A stretch of 43,880 nucleotides of DNA from JBOHHM01 sp050725495 (GTDB lineage: Bacteria > Pseudomonadota > Gammaproteobacteria > Burkholderiales > Burkholderiaceae_C), in contig JBOHHM010000020.1 in assembly GCA_050725495.1 (NCBI GenBank), forward strand, positions 1-43,880, given 5' to 3'. Positions within the stretch are counted from its first letter, which is position 1. Every line of letters starts with the position of its first letter. This document shows, piece after piece, positions 25,020 to 33,159 of this stretch. The notes beneath the pieces were generated by a model. It did no database searches. It had not been told where the DNA came from and saw nothing but the letters and a program-made list of their open reading frames with translations. A program made the translations under genes and the position numbers.

Positions 25020-25933
25020 TCGCGCACCTCCTGCAGCACCACGGAGGGCCCGGCCAGCAGCCGCGCATCGGCCGCACCGCCGGCGACCAGGTCCCAGTCG
25101 ATCGCGTCTTCCATGAAATGCACCGGCACGTAGAAGCGGCCGCTCCAGGTCAGCGTCTCGCTCGCCTGCGGGTATTTGTAGCCGCTGCCGGCCGCCGTGA
25201 TGGTCTTGCCGGCGGTGTTGGTGGACAGGGTGTAGGTGTTGGCGGCGATGCCGGTGATGGCATGCGACAGGCCGTTGAGCAGGGCCGAGTCGGCGCCGGT
25301 CAGCCCGGCCAGGTAGAGGCGATCGCCCACGGCCAGGCCCGCCAGCGCGGCGGTCAGCGTGACCTGCGTGGTGGCCCCGACGGTGACGCCCGTGACGGTG
25401 GACGACGAGTCGGCCACAAAGGTCACGGTGCCCGTGTCGTAATTGATCGCGGCCTGGCCCGCGCCGGCACCCAGGGTGACCGGGGCGCCGCCGCGCAGCA
25501 GGGCCACGGTCTTGGGCCTGGTGATGAGGCGGTCCTTGCTGCGCGTGGACCCGACCGAGGTGTAGCGCTTGTGCAGGCGCATCGAGGGCACGCCGTAGCC
25601 GAGCCCGATGCTGCCGCCGAGCACGCCAGCGACGATGGGGTAGAGCAGGCCCGTGGTCGCGTCCAGCGTGCAGTCTTTCGGGTCTTCCATGAGAAAGCCG
25701 TAGGCACCGCCGTCGGTGACCTCGTGCAGCCCTTCGAGCGCCTGCCATTGCGCGACCAGCATGGGCACAATGCCCAGCTCGTACTGGCGCAGGGTCTTGG
25801 TCCAGTTGATGTTGACGCTCTGGTAGCCGCCGCCGTTTGTCGAGCGGGTGTTGTTGCGCAGGTTCTTGCCGCGCACGCCGGCGGCGATCACGCTGTTGGG
25901 CAGGATCACGTCGCTGTAGACGGTGATGGCCAT
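25016..25933 (-). CDS. DUF2460 tail protein (distal tail-like)
   Basis: This 305-residue protein begins MAITVYSDVILPNSVIAAGV and contains GGYQSVNINWTKTLRQYELG and the late ETLTWSGRFYVPVHFMEDAIDWDL, which mark the DUF2460/TIGR02217 family, a distal-tail-like ring between tube and hub. An internal Thr/Ala-rich insert lies around residues 165-265. It starts one base into the tape-measure stop (TGATG) and ends ATGA into DUF2163. Confidence 0.85.
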   Translation of the reverse strand: MAITVYSDVILPNSVIAAGVRGKNLRNNTRSTNGGGYQSVNINWTKTLRQYELGIVPMLVAQWQALEGLHEVTDGGAYGFLMEDPKDCTLDATTGLLYPIVAGVLGGSIGLGYGVPSMRLHKRYTSVGSTRSKDRLITRPKTVALLRGGAPVTLGAGAGQAAINYDTGTVTFVADSSSTVTGVTVGATTQVTLTAALAGLAVGDRLYLAGLTGADSALLNGLSHAITGIAANTYTLSTNTAGKTITAAGSGYKYPQASETLTWSGRFYVPVHFMEDAIDWDLVAGGAADARLLAGPSVVLQEVRE

Positions 25934-27888
25934 CAGAGATTCCTCCCCGCGTGTTCGAGCTGGCGGCGCGCATCGGCGGCGGCCTGCAGCGTGGTCTGGC
26001 GGTTGGTGCCCGGGGCGAAGCTCTGCTGGATGGTGAGGTTGACGGTGTTGCCGCCGAAGCCGGGCTTGTTCTGCGCGGCCGGGATGATGCGTTCGCCCTT
26101 GTGGATCTTGGCGACCATGTCTTGGGGCACATAGTCGGTGCCGACATCGAAGCTCATCAAACTGCCGAACCAACTGCCGATGCTGCTGATCAGGCCGCCG
26201 CCGCCACCCGCGGATGACTGGCCCCGGTCCATGCGGGCGAAGTCGCCGCCCGTCTTGGGGGCACCACCGCCGCCCAGCAGGGCCTTGCCAAAGCTGTCCA
26301 GCAGGCCGCCGGCCATGCCCTTGCCGGTGCCGCCCGGCACCAGGTCGCCGAACAACTCGCGCGCGATGTTGGCTGCGGCGGCTTCGGCCACCATGCGGTT
26401 GATCATGCTGGTGAAGCCTTTGCCGATGTTCTGAAAATTGCCCTCCATGAGGTCGAACAGGCCCTGGCCGAGCGCGTCCTGGATGTTCTGGGCCGCGCGC
26501 TTGTTGAACTCGTCGAACTGGTTGACCTCCTTGTTCACCTCCTCCAGGCTCTCCAGGTACTCCTGCCAGTGCTTCGTGCCCATCCGCTCGGCGGTTTCTG
26601 CGCTGATGAGGGGGTTGCTCTGCGCGGTGCGGGCGAGCTCCTCGAGCTGGCGCTGCAGCTTCTCGTAGGGCGTCTCCACCTCCCGCGCGAAGCGCTCGGA
26701 CTCTTCGAACAGCTTGCCGGCGGCGTCGGCGGCTTCCTTGGCCGCCTTCTCGCTCGCCTTCTCGCTATCCTTCTCGGCCTTCTTCAGGTCGATCAGCCGC
26801 GCCGTGGCCAGCAGCTGCTGTTCCAGCGCCGGGTTGACCAGCCCCATGCGGCCGCTCTGGATCTCGGCCAGGGTCTGCTCCTCGATGCCGAGCTCCCTGG
26901 TCTTCTCGAGCTGGCGCTGCAGGTTCTCGAGGTAGCGCTTGGCCTCGGCCAGCGGGTCTTTGGCGGCGCCACCTTTCGGCGAGCCCGTCTTCTTCCTGGC
27001 TGGATCGTCCGGAATCTCCAGCGCCGCGCGCGGCGCAGTGGGGTCGACGGCGGCAGGGTTCACGAAGCCACGGCCGCCGCCCACCTCTGGCGCCATGCCA
27101 TAGAAGCTGCGCACGTTCTGCCAGTAGCGCTCCGCGGCGATCTGCAGGAACCCCTTGCCCTCTTTCTGCCCCTCGCGGAACTTGGCGATAGTTTCGTTCA
27201 GCGCCGTGACGACGTCGACGGTCAGCGAGCGCGCGAAGTCCTCCGCATTGGCCTTGAGCTGGTAGAGCTGCTTGTTGAACTTCTCGGCCTCTTCGGCCGC
27301 CTGGGTGCTGGTAGTGGCCACCAGGGACGACTTTTCCGAAAGGTCTTTCAGGAAGGGGGCGATCTCGCGCGCGGACTTGCCGGTGAGCTCGAGGATGGCC
27401 CGCCCCTTGGCCCCGTCGTCCGCGAAGGTGGAGAACGCCACCGCCAGGCGGCGCATGGCCTCGGCCGGGTCCAGCTGCTTGAGCTCGTTGGCGTTCAGCC
27501 CCAACGCCTTGAGGATGGCCGCGGCGCGTTTGCCGTCCTCCTCGCTGTCGTTGAGGATCTTGTTGAACTTGAGCAGGGCCGAGGCGGCCGTGTCGAAGCT
27601 GCCCCCCGTCTCGCGCGCCACGCGGTCGAGCGCGCTGATGTTCTCGATGCTCGCGCCGGTGGCGTCGGCCAGGTCGTTGAACTCGTCGATGGCCTTGGAC
27701 GACTGAACCACCAGGGCGGCAATGGCGCCGGCGGAGACGGGCACGGCCAGCGCCGCCAGCGCGCCGCCGATGGAGCTCTTGAGGGTGTTGGCGTTGAAGC
27801 CCAGCTGGTCGAACTGACGGCTGACGGAGGCAAAGGCCGCCGCGGTCTTGTCTTCTGCCGTGATCTTGATGTTGGCCTGGGTGGTCAT
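25933..27888 (-). CDS. Tail tape measure protein
   Basis: This 651-residue tape measure has coiled-coil-rich N-terminal and central parts, hydrophobic segments at about 38-64 (GGALAALAVPVSAGAIAALV), and a lambda gpH-like C-terminal part (NIQDALGQGLFDLMEGNFQN, then GGGLISSIGSWFGSLM). It sets tail length; 651 residues would correspond to a tail of roughly 100 nm (inference from the usual residue-length relation). The start ATG 27888 overlaps the stop of the frameshifted chaperone (ATGA). Confidence 0.92.
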   Translation of the reverse strand: MTTQANIKITAEDKTAAAFASVSRQFDQLGFNANTLKSSIGGALAALAVPVSAGAIAALVVQSSKAIDEFNDLADATGASIENISALDRVARETGGSFDTAASALLKFNKILNDSEEDGKRAAAILKALGLNANELKQLDPAEAMRRLAVAFSTFADDGAKGRAILELTGKSAREIAPFLKDLSEKSSLVATTSTQAAEEAEKFNKQLYQLKANAEDFARSLTVDVVTALNETIAKFREGQKEGKGFLQIAAERYWQNVRSFYGMAPEVGGGRGFVNPAAVDPTAPRAALEIPDDPARKKTGSPKGGAAKDPLAEAKRYLENLQRQLEKTRELGIEEQTLAEIQSGRMGLVNPALEQQLLATARLIDLKKAEKDSEKASEKAAKEAADAAGKLFEESERFAREVETPYEKLQRQLEELARTAQSNPLISAETAERMGTKHWQEYLESLEEVNKEVNQFDEFNKRAAQNIQDALGQGLFDLMEGNFQNIGKGFTSMINRMVAEAAAANIARELFGDLVPGGTGKGMAGGLLDSFGKALLGGGGAPKTGGDFARMDRGQSSAGGGGGLISSIGSWFGSLMSFDVGTDYVPQDMVAKIHKGERIIPAAQNKPGFGGNTVNLTIQQSFAPGTNRQTTLQAAADARRQLEHAGRNL

Positions 27889-28591
27889 GCGTCAAGGCTC
27901 CGGTTGATGGCGTCCACCTGGGCGGCGATGTCCGCAGGCGTGGGCGGCGCAGGCTCCGGCGGCGCGGGGGCCCAGGGGTCGGGTGGCATCAGGTCGGCCG
28001 CGCGCCACAGGCGCTTGTCGGGCCTGGAGAGCGGGCCGTTGTGCGCCGCCGCGAGCAGCTGCGCATGGTGCAGCCGGTCGGCCGCCGGGTGTTGCTGCTC
28101 GTTCCTGAAATACACCTGCCACTCTCCGAATTCATGCGCCGTCATGCGCCTGCCCAGTTCTTCCACGGTGCAGCCCAGCCGGAGTGCGAGGGCAAAGGCG
28201 AAGCGCCGGTCCGGCTGGTGCGTCAGTTTTTTTCGATGGCCTCTTCGTCGTGGCCGCCCAGGCGGCGCGCCACCTTGAAGAGATGCAGCACCGGCTCGGG
28301 GTGCGTCGCGCCGAACTGGTCCCATTGGTCGGCGCTCCACATCGGCTCGCCGTCGGCCAGCACGACGCAGCGGGCCAGGGTGTTGGCCACCAGACGGCCG
28401 CCGGCCCGGGCGCGCGCCTGGAGCTCGGTCTCGCCCGCAAGCGGCGCGCTCAGGCCGGCATTGAGCGCGGACATCTCCAGCCGCTGCGACAGCAGCAGGC
28501 CACGCACGATGAGCTCGCCGCCCAGGGCGTCGACCTGTACCGCTTCTTTGGGCAGCACAGGCGGCTTGATCTGATTGCGTTCCAGGGCCAT
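27885..28591 (-). CDS. Tail assembly chaperone GT, made by -1 frameshift
   Basis: The frame of the G-like protein and an open -1 frame overlap at A AAA AAC (28232-28226) immediately before the G stop TGA (28225-28223). A -1 slip there gives about 235 residues, continuing LTHQPDRRFAFALALRLGCT to SLDA at 27885. The -1 part has no good start of its own. As in lambda G/GT, the long product should bridge the tape measure and tail-tube subunits. Location between tail tube and tape measure is exactly as expected. Confidence 0.85.
28223..28591 (-). CDS. Tail assembly chaperone G, unshifted product
   Basis: This is a 122-residue protein from ATG 28591 (MALERNQIKPPVLPKEAVQV) to the TGA next to the slippery site. 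The middle shows a helical region with LVANTLARCVVLADGEPMWS. It is the abundant short form; most ribosomes should stop here. It starts 6 bases after the tail-tube gene stop. Confidence 0.85.
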   Translation of the reverse strand: MALERNQIKPPVLPKEAVQVDALGGELIVRGLLLSQRLEMSALNAGLSAPLAGETELQARARAGGRLVANTLARCVVLADGEPMWSADQWDQFGATHPEPVLHLFKVARRLGGHDEEAIEKN

Positions 28592-28596
28592 GGCGG

Positions 28597-29238
28597 TCAG
28601 CTCGTGTAGTTGGTGATGCGGCCGCGCAGGCGGAAGGTCACCGGCGTGGTCACGGGCTGGCCCGCGCTGCCGACCGGCACGAGCGGCGCGCTCATGTAGG
28701 CCGCGAAGTAGAGCTTGGCGCCAGTGGCGAAGGTGATCTGCAGGCAGCCCGCCGTCTTGCTGTTGTCGAAGACCTGCATCTGCTTGAGCGCCGCATCGCC
28801 CGGATCCCACAGCGAGCCGAAGTTGTAGACGATGGGCGTGCGGTTGCCCGGGATCTCGATGTTCTGGTCGTCGTGGATGGTGGAGACACCGATCGACTCC
28901 GCCTCCCCGCCACTGCCGTTGATGTCCTGCAGCGTCGAGGCCGTGGCGCCGAAGGTGATCTTCTCGGCCGTGCCGGAGACGAAGGTGTCGAAGCTGGTGG
29001 AGTCGACGCCTTCGAGCTGGAAGTCGTTGGCCGTGACGCCGGCCGCGCGCACCACGCGGTAGTCGAGTTGCGTCATGCCGCTGATCTTGAGCAGCAGGAC
29101 ATCACCGTTCGTGTAGCCGTGCGTGGTGGACGTGGCCACGGCCGGGTTGGCCTTGGTGATGGCGGTGATGGTCTTGGCCGCTGCCAGCACGGTTTGCACC
29201 GCGACGGCGACCTTGCTCCAGACATTGATGGTTGCCAT
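28597..29238 (-). CDS. Major tail tube protein
   Basis: This 213-residue protein begins MATINVWSKVAVAVQTVL and is rich in short beta-strands, Thr, Gly and Ser, with the sequence ENIxIPGNRTPIVY-like (QNIEIPGNRTPIVYNFGSLW) and the C-terminal TFRLRGRITNYTS, in keeping with siphovirus tube proteins. Its position directly before the G/GT chaperone and after the tail terminator gene fixes the assignment better than the sequence alone. Confidence 0.82.
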   Translation of the reverse strand: MATINVWSKVAVAVQTVLAAAKTITAITKANPAVATSTTHGYTNGDVLLLKISGMTQLDYRVVRAAGVTANDFQLEGVDSTSFDTFVSGTAEKITFGATASTLQDINGSGGEAESIGVSTIHDDQNIEIPGNRTPIVYNFGSLWDPGDAALKQMQVFDNSKTAGCLQITFATGAKLYFAAYMSAPLVPVGSAGQPVTTPVTFRLRGRITNYTS

Positions 29239-29252
29239 GGGTGGTGCTCCGT

Positions 29253-29702
29253 TCAGAAAATGACATCGGGGGTGGCGGCGTTCACCAGGTAGGTGAAGCG
29301 CCAGGACTGCTGCCGGGCGGCGAGCAGGCGGTCGAGTTCGCCGGTGATGACCAGGCGGCTGTGGGTGATGCGCACGCCCAGCTTGGCCAGCGCGGCCAGG
29401 GCGGTGCTGGGGGCGATGAGCTTTTCCATCGCTAGGCCCAGCGCGCGCGCATCGGCCGCGGCGGTGGTGCTGTGGCTCAGCACGCCGCTGACCAGCACCG
29501 ACAGCTCGCGCTGTTCGACGCCGTGGATGGTGTAGGGCTCGGCGCTCTCGCCTTCCTGGTCTTCCTCGATCAGGATGGCCGGCAGCTCATTGGCCTGCAG
29601 CGGGTCGACGCGATCGACAAACACACGCGTGCCGGCCACGGTGCCGCCGCTGGACAGCAAGGCGGCGAGCGCGTCGAGGATCTGTTGCTGGGCGTGGGCC
29701 AT
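29253..29702 (-). CDS. Tail terminator-like protein (gpU position)
   Basis: This 149-residue protein begins MAHAQQQILDALAALL, followed by GTRVFVDRVDPLQANELPAI and late RQQSWRFTYLVNA, a pattern common to siphovirus tail terminators / minor tail proteins. It would cap the tail tube and join it to the head. It lies directly between the head-tail joining gene and the tail tube gene. Confidence 0.7.
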   Translation of the reverse strand: MAHAQQQILDALAALLSSGGTVAGTRVFVDRVDPLQANELPAILIEEDQEGESAEPYTIHGVEQRELSVLVSGVLSHSTTAAADARALGLAMEKLIAPSTALAALAKLGVRITHSRLVITGELDRLLAARQQSWRFTYLVNAATPDVIF

Positions 29703-29706
29703 GGCC

Positions 29707-30003
29707 TCAGACCCTCAAGCGCAGGGTGGTCATGCCGGTGCCGTCGGGCATGGGCTCGACCACCTTGTAGGTGGTGCCGTTGACCACCAGCAGCAGGCCT
29801 TGCACATTGGCCGGGACGCTGCTGGAGAGCAGGTCGAACTCGGGCGCGCTGCCGGCGACACCGCCGCTGAGCTCGTCGAGCTGGTAGGCGTTGTCGAAGA
29901 TGCCGCTGACGGGCAGGCCGGCCAGCGTGGCGTCCGCGTTGGGCAGGCGCTTGAACACCGCGCTGTTGAGGCGGGCTTCGAGTGCTGCGAACGGTGCGGG
30001 CAT
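29707..30003 (-). CDS. Head-tail joining protein (gpFII-like position)
   Basis: This 98-residue protein starts MPAPFAALEARLNSAVFKRL and ends VVEPMPDGTGMTTLRLRV, similar in pattern to the Gifsy-2/gpFII-type connector proteins (short beta-barrel with a final LRL strand). It follows DUF2190 by 32 bases and is 4 bases before the tail terminator start. Confidence 0.65.
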   Translation of the reverse strand: MPAPFAALEARLNSAVFKRLPNADATLAGLPVSGIFDNAYQLDELSGGVAGSAPEFDLLSSSVPANVQGLLLVVNGTTYKVVEPMPDGTGMTTLRLRV

Positions 30004-30035
30004 GGCGGCGGCCTAGGAGTCGGGGCAGCGGCTGA

Positions 30036-30380
30036 TCAGGTGGCGACCGGCAGGTACTGGCCCAGCTTCATGGCGACGGTGGCCGACGGGTTGGCCGCGG
30101 CCGCCACCGCGACGCCCACGCATTGCTGGGCGGCGGCGGTCTTGTTGACGACCTTGTTGGTGGCATCCCAGAACAGGCGGTCGCCGACGCTGATGGCCAG
30201 GGCGCTGGTCTTGGCGATCTCGACCACGCCCTGGGTGATGAACTCGCCGGCGGCGTTGGCCGCCACGTCGTTGGTGGCCACGCCGAACACGGCGGCGCCG
30301 AACAGGTAGCCGACGCCGGAGGCGACGGCGGCGGTCGGGGTCAGCGTGAGGATGTCGCCGCGCTGGGTGAAGTTTTTCAT
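30036..30380 (-). CDS. DUF2190 capsid-associated protein
   Basis: This 114-residue protein (MKNFTQRGDILTLTPTAAVA) has the family's GVAT, VVEIAK, GDRLFWDAT and CVGVAVAAA elements. DUF2190 proteins are small beta-rich capsid decoration or head proteins next to the major capsid gene. It is preceded by a long GC palindrome that separates it from the capsid gene. Confidence 0.8.
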   Translation of the reverse strand: MKNFTQRGDILTLTPTAAVASGVGYLFGAAVFGVATNDVAANAAGEFITQGVVEIAKTSALAISVGDRLFWDATNKVVNKTAAAQQCVGVAVAAAANPSATVAMKLGQYLPVAT

Positions 30381-30414
30381 GAGAGGTGCTCCAAGGTTGA
30401 GGGTTCAGGCCGAT

Positions 30415-30436
30415 GGGGCCCGGCGCGCCGGGCCCC
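30415..30436. repeat. 22-bp perfect GC palindrome between capsid and DUF2190 genes
   Basis: The sequence reads GGGGCCCGGCG and its exact reverse complement, with no central gap. It begins 7 bases after the capsid stop. The very stable hairpin lacks a T run, so it may be an mRNA processing or stabilising element, or a pause site setting capsid levels, rather than a terminator. Confidence 0.6.
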
Positions 30437-30442
30437 GCGTCA

Positions 30443-32476
30443 TCAGGCGCCGTTGGCCTTGTAGAGGCCGCGGTAGTCGACAGCCTTGGCGGCGAAGTCG
30501 AGCCGGCATTTGTAGGAGACGCCGTCGACCTCGAAGCCGACCTCGCTCTCGATCACCGGGCCTTCGGCGTCGTCGAGGTAGCAGTACTCGACGGTGTCGA
30601 CCTGCGAGCTCTCGCTGGCCAGGTACCAGGCGGTGGCGCTGTTGGCGTCGAGCACGGGCTCGATCACCGGGGTGAGGGCGGTGCGGCCACCGGTGCGGAA
30701 CTCGTTGACCTCGGCCTTGGTGGCCGGCACATAGTTGCTGCTGGTCAGCTGGTAGGCCGTTTGCTCGAGCGCGGCCGGCAGGATCAGGTAGGACGGCGCG
30801 AGGTTGAGCTCCTCGCTGGCCAGGCCCTTTTGCACGCGCATCGCGGTGCGGGCGGTGGCCAGGCTGGAGAACTGCAGGGCGCTGCCGGCGCCGGTGCCCA
30901 GGTTCTTGTGCGTGGCGGCCTCGAACAGGGCGATGCCGTCGGCCAGGTTGGCGTTGGCGGTGAGCTGGCTGTAGACCGTGCGGTTTTCCAGGCGGCGGGC
31001 GGCGAAGCCGAAGGCCGAGACCAGGCGCTCGAAGGCGCGCAGGTCGTCGTTGACGATGGCCTGGCGCGTCAGCGAGACGATGCGGCCGTAGGTCAGCACA
31101 GCGTAGTTCTCGGCGCCGTCGGTCAGGTTGCCGACCTTGAATTCGCCGTGCTCGTTGACCTGCAGCAGGTCCGGGGCGCCGGACAGCTGCACCACCTTCA
31201 TCGACTTGAAGTCCGGCGCATTGGGCGCGCGGCGGGCCCACATGGCGTAGCTGCCTGGGTTTTCGTCGTAGGCGCCACGCAGCCGCTTGTTGGCGACGTT
31301 GGCGAACAGGCTCGAGAAGTCCGACGTACCCATCATGCCGCCGGCGCGGAAGTGCAGGATGGTGCCGGCGAGCTCCATGCGGGCCATGCCGCGCGTTTGC
31401 ACGCCATGGGCCTCCAGGAAGTCGCGGCCGATCTCCAGCAGGCTCATGCCACGGTACTGGCGGCCGTTGTCGTCGAGCTGGGTGGCCGGGGCCACGCGGT
31501 GCAGGATGGCCTGCTCGATGCCGGCCAGACGGACCTGCATTTCGTCGCGTACGGTCTCGATGCGGCCGAGGTTGCGGTGGCCGCCCTGGGCGGCATCGCG
31601 GCGGGCCAGCTCTTCGAGCACGGCGCCTCGGGCCTGCTCCACGCTGTTGCCGGCGCGGATCATGCCGGCGGCCAGCTGCGCCACGCCGTGGCGGGCGCAC
31701 AGGTCGGTGATGTCGGCAGAGCGGGTTTGCTCGGCCTGCTGGGCGAGGGTGGCCGCGGCGGCGGTTTCAGCGGCTGCAGCCGTGGCAGCGCGTTGGGCTT
31801 CCGCCGCGGCAGCGATTTCTTCAGGGGTCATGGAAATTTCTCCAGAGTTGAGGGGTTCGGCGGAAGCGCCCACCGTGGGCGATTGGGTTGCACCCGCAGC
31901 GCGGGTTTCGATGAATTCGCAGGGAGACCCGCGCAAGCTGTCGCTGCGGGTGCTGCTCATCGCATCCGCAGGAATAGGGACAAACGAGATTTCGGCGGGC
32001 TCCCAGTCGACCGCGCGGTACAGGGGCACGGTGCCGCCGTCGCTGCGGTTGGCCGCACTGACGATTTCGTACTTGCGCACGTTGTAGCCCACGCTGATGT
32101 TCTTGATCAGCCCGGCCTCGATGTCGCGCACGATGCCGGCGACCTCGTCACGCTCGGACAGGCGCAACACGGCGCGGCCTTCGCCGCCCTGGACCCAGGC
32201 GCGGTCGACCACGCCGATCTGGTCGTCCAGGCTGTAGCTGCTGTGGGTGTTGAGCACCGGCGCGCCGCCGGTGTTCAGGCGCGTCAGGTCGATGGCGTTG
32301 GCATCGACGACCAGCTCTTCGTCGTAGCTCTGGTCGGTCCACCAGTCGCGGCGCCGCACGCGCGCGCCGGTGGTCCACACGACCTCAACCGTGCGCTCCT
32401 TGGAATTGAAGGTGGCGGGCGCCACCGAGGCGGCCCGCTGCTGGGTGGGGAGGAAGCGGTTTTGTTGCTGGTCCAT
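30443..32476 (-). CDS. Prohead protease - major capsid fusion protein
   Basis: This 677-residue frame carries both functions. Residues about 20-190 resemble the S78 prohead protease: FNSKERTVEVVWTTGA, LNTHSSYSL with a possible catalytic His, and IEAGLIKNISVGYNVRKYE with Ser. Residues about 190-300 are a low-complexity, Ala-rich helical (delta/scaffold-like) linker. From about 330 the major capsid fold follows (LLEIGRDFLE, GTSDFSSLFANVANKRLR, GGRTALTPVIEPVLD). No start codon with a Shine-Dalgarno lies upstream of ATG 32476; instead a GCCACG-ATA-CGTGGC hairpin touches it. A good internal start at 31831 could make capsid without protease. It follows an upstream inverted repeat (32499-32527). Confidence 0.85.
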   Translation of the reverse strand: MDQQQNRFLPTQQRAASVAPATFNSKERTVEVVWTTGARVRRRDWWTDQSYDEELVVDANAIDLTRLNTGGAPVLNTHSSYSLDDQIGVVDRAWVQGGEGRAVLRLSERDEVAGIVRDIEAGLIKNISVGYNVRKYEIVSAANRSDGGTVPLYRAVDWEPAEISFVPIPADAMSSTRSDSLRGSPCEFIETRAAGATQSPTVGASAEPLNSGEISMTPEEIAAAAEAQRAATAAAAETAAAATLAQQAEQTRSADITDLCARHGVAQLAAGMIRAGNSVEQARGAVLEELARRDAAQGGHRNLGRIETVRDEMQVRLAGIEQAILHRVAPATQLDDNGRQYRGMSLLEIGRDFLEAHGVQTRGMARMELAGTILHFRAGGMMGTSDFSSLFANVANKRLRGAYDENPGSYAMWARRAPNAPDFKSMKVVQLSGAPDLLQVNEHGEFKVGNLTDGAENYAVLTYGRIVSLTRQAIVNDDLRAFERLVSAFGFAARRLENRTVYSQLTANANLADGIALFEAATHKNLGTGAGSALQFSSLATARTAMRVQKGLASEELNLAPSYLILPAALEQTAYQLTSSNYVPATKAEVNEFRTGGRTALTPVIEPVLDANSATAWYLASESSQVDTVEYCYLDDAEGPVIESEVGFEVDGVSYKCRLDFAAKAVDYRGLYKANGA
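31831..31843 (-). promoter_or_regulatory. Internal ribosome site for a capsid-only product
   Basis: On the minus strand GGAGA (31843-31839) stands 7 bases before ATG 31831, codon 216 of the fusion (MTPEEIAAAAEAQR). The first 215 residues hold the protease part, so initiation here would give a 462-residue scaffold-plus-capsid protein in much higher amounts, while the full frame yields the protease form. This is inference; no overlap of stop and start exists. Confidence 0.5.
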
Positions 32477-32527
32477 GCCACGTATCGTGGCGATGGGACT
32501 GTCTCATTTCCCGGAAAACTGAGACGA
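32477..32527 (-). promoter_or_regulatory. Upstream inverted repeat and start-codon hairpin of the capsid gene
   Basis: GTCTCA (32501-32506) and TGAGAC (32520-32525) are separated by 13 bases, matching in arms, spacer length and most spacer bases the element at 35894-35922 before gpW. Between it and ATG 32476 lies the hairpin GCCACG-ATA-CGTGGC (32477-32491), in the place where a Shine-Dalgarno should be. It is a candidate late-gene activator site or RNA element. Confidence 0.55.
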
Positions 32528-32530
32528 TTT

Positions 32531-32767
32531 TCAGCCGCGCATCTCGGGCTCTAACTGTTGGCGGCGGCGCTCGGCCTCATAAGCCCCTCGGCAGTGGTCG
32601 TGCTGCCAGAAGAAGATCGCGTTCACCAGGTCGGCCAAGAAGCCCCAGGGCTTGCCGTCGCGCTTGAGGCGGTAGAGGTGGGACGAGATGGTTTCGTCGG
32701 CCCAGCCGCCAAACAAAGTGTTGAAAAATTGGTCCAGTGCGATCAGCACCTGCAGCAGGTAGTTCAT
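32531..32767 (-). CDS. Small phage protein, 78 residues
   Basis: The product (MNYLLQVLIALDQFFNTLFG) continues GWADETISSHLYRLKRDGKPWG and FFWQHDHCRGAYEAERRR. Similar proteins, with the pattern GWADETxSSxxYR and a C-terminal FFWQxDHC, are frequent in Burkholderiales phages, as I recall, without a known role. Residues 3-21 are hydrophobic and may associate with a membrane. Confidence 0.7.
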   Translation of the reverse strand: MNYLLQVLIALDQFFNTLFGGWADETISSHLYRLKRDGKPWGFLADLVNAIFFWQHDHCRGAYEAERRRQQLEPEMRG

Positions 32768-32768
32768 G

Positions 32769-32954
32769 CTAGGTGATTTGGTACTGGTTGCAGTAGCTCT
32801 CGCAGGCCTTCTGCATCACGAACGCGATGTAGTCCGCATCGCTCGCCAGCGGGACGAAGGCCTTGTCCTGGGCATTGGCCGCGTTGTAGGCCTGGCGCGC
32901 GGCCGCGATGCCGGCCAGCAGCTTGGCGTCCTTGATGTCGAGCGTGAAGATCAT
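32769..32954 (-). CDS. Small phage protein, 61 residues
   Basis: ATG 32954 (MIFTLDIKDAKLLAGIAAAR) overlaps the preceding stop (ATGA). The protein is helical, ending ACESYCNQYQIT with two Cys; function unknown. It belongs to the run of small genes between the fibre-like proteins and the capsid gene. Confidence 0.65.
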   Translation of the reverse strand: MIFTLDIKDAKLLAGIAAARQAYNAANAQDKAFVPLASDADYIAFVMQKACESYCNQYQIT

Positions 32955-33151
32955 GCGGCCTCCTGGGCGGTGACGGGGTCGAAGGCAGGTTCGGGCGCAG
33001 GGTTTGCCTTCAAGGAGTCGAGTTCCTTCTGCAGCAGCGCGATCTTCTCGTCGCGCTCCGCAATCTCGCCGCACAGATGGGCCACGGTGTCATGCGCCTG
33101 GTTGCGCTGGGCGACGAGCTGGTTGATGATGGCTTGGGTTTTTTGGTCCAT
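32951..33151 (-). CDS. Small coiled-coil phage protein, 66 residues
   Basis: It starts at ATG 33151 (MDQKTQAIINQLVAQRNQAH) rather than upstream, where the frame has no coding character. The whole protein is an amphipathic coiled coil (DTVAHLCGEIAERDEKIALL, QKELDSL) with an Ala/Pro tail. It could be a small structural or regulatory factor. It ends ATGA into the next gene. Confidence 0.65.
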   Translation of the reverse strand: MDQKTQAIINQLVAQRNQAHDTVAHLCGEIAERDEKIALLQKELDSLKANPAPEPAFDPVTAQEAA

Positions 33152-33159
33152 GGGATCTT

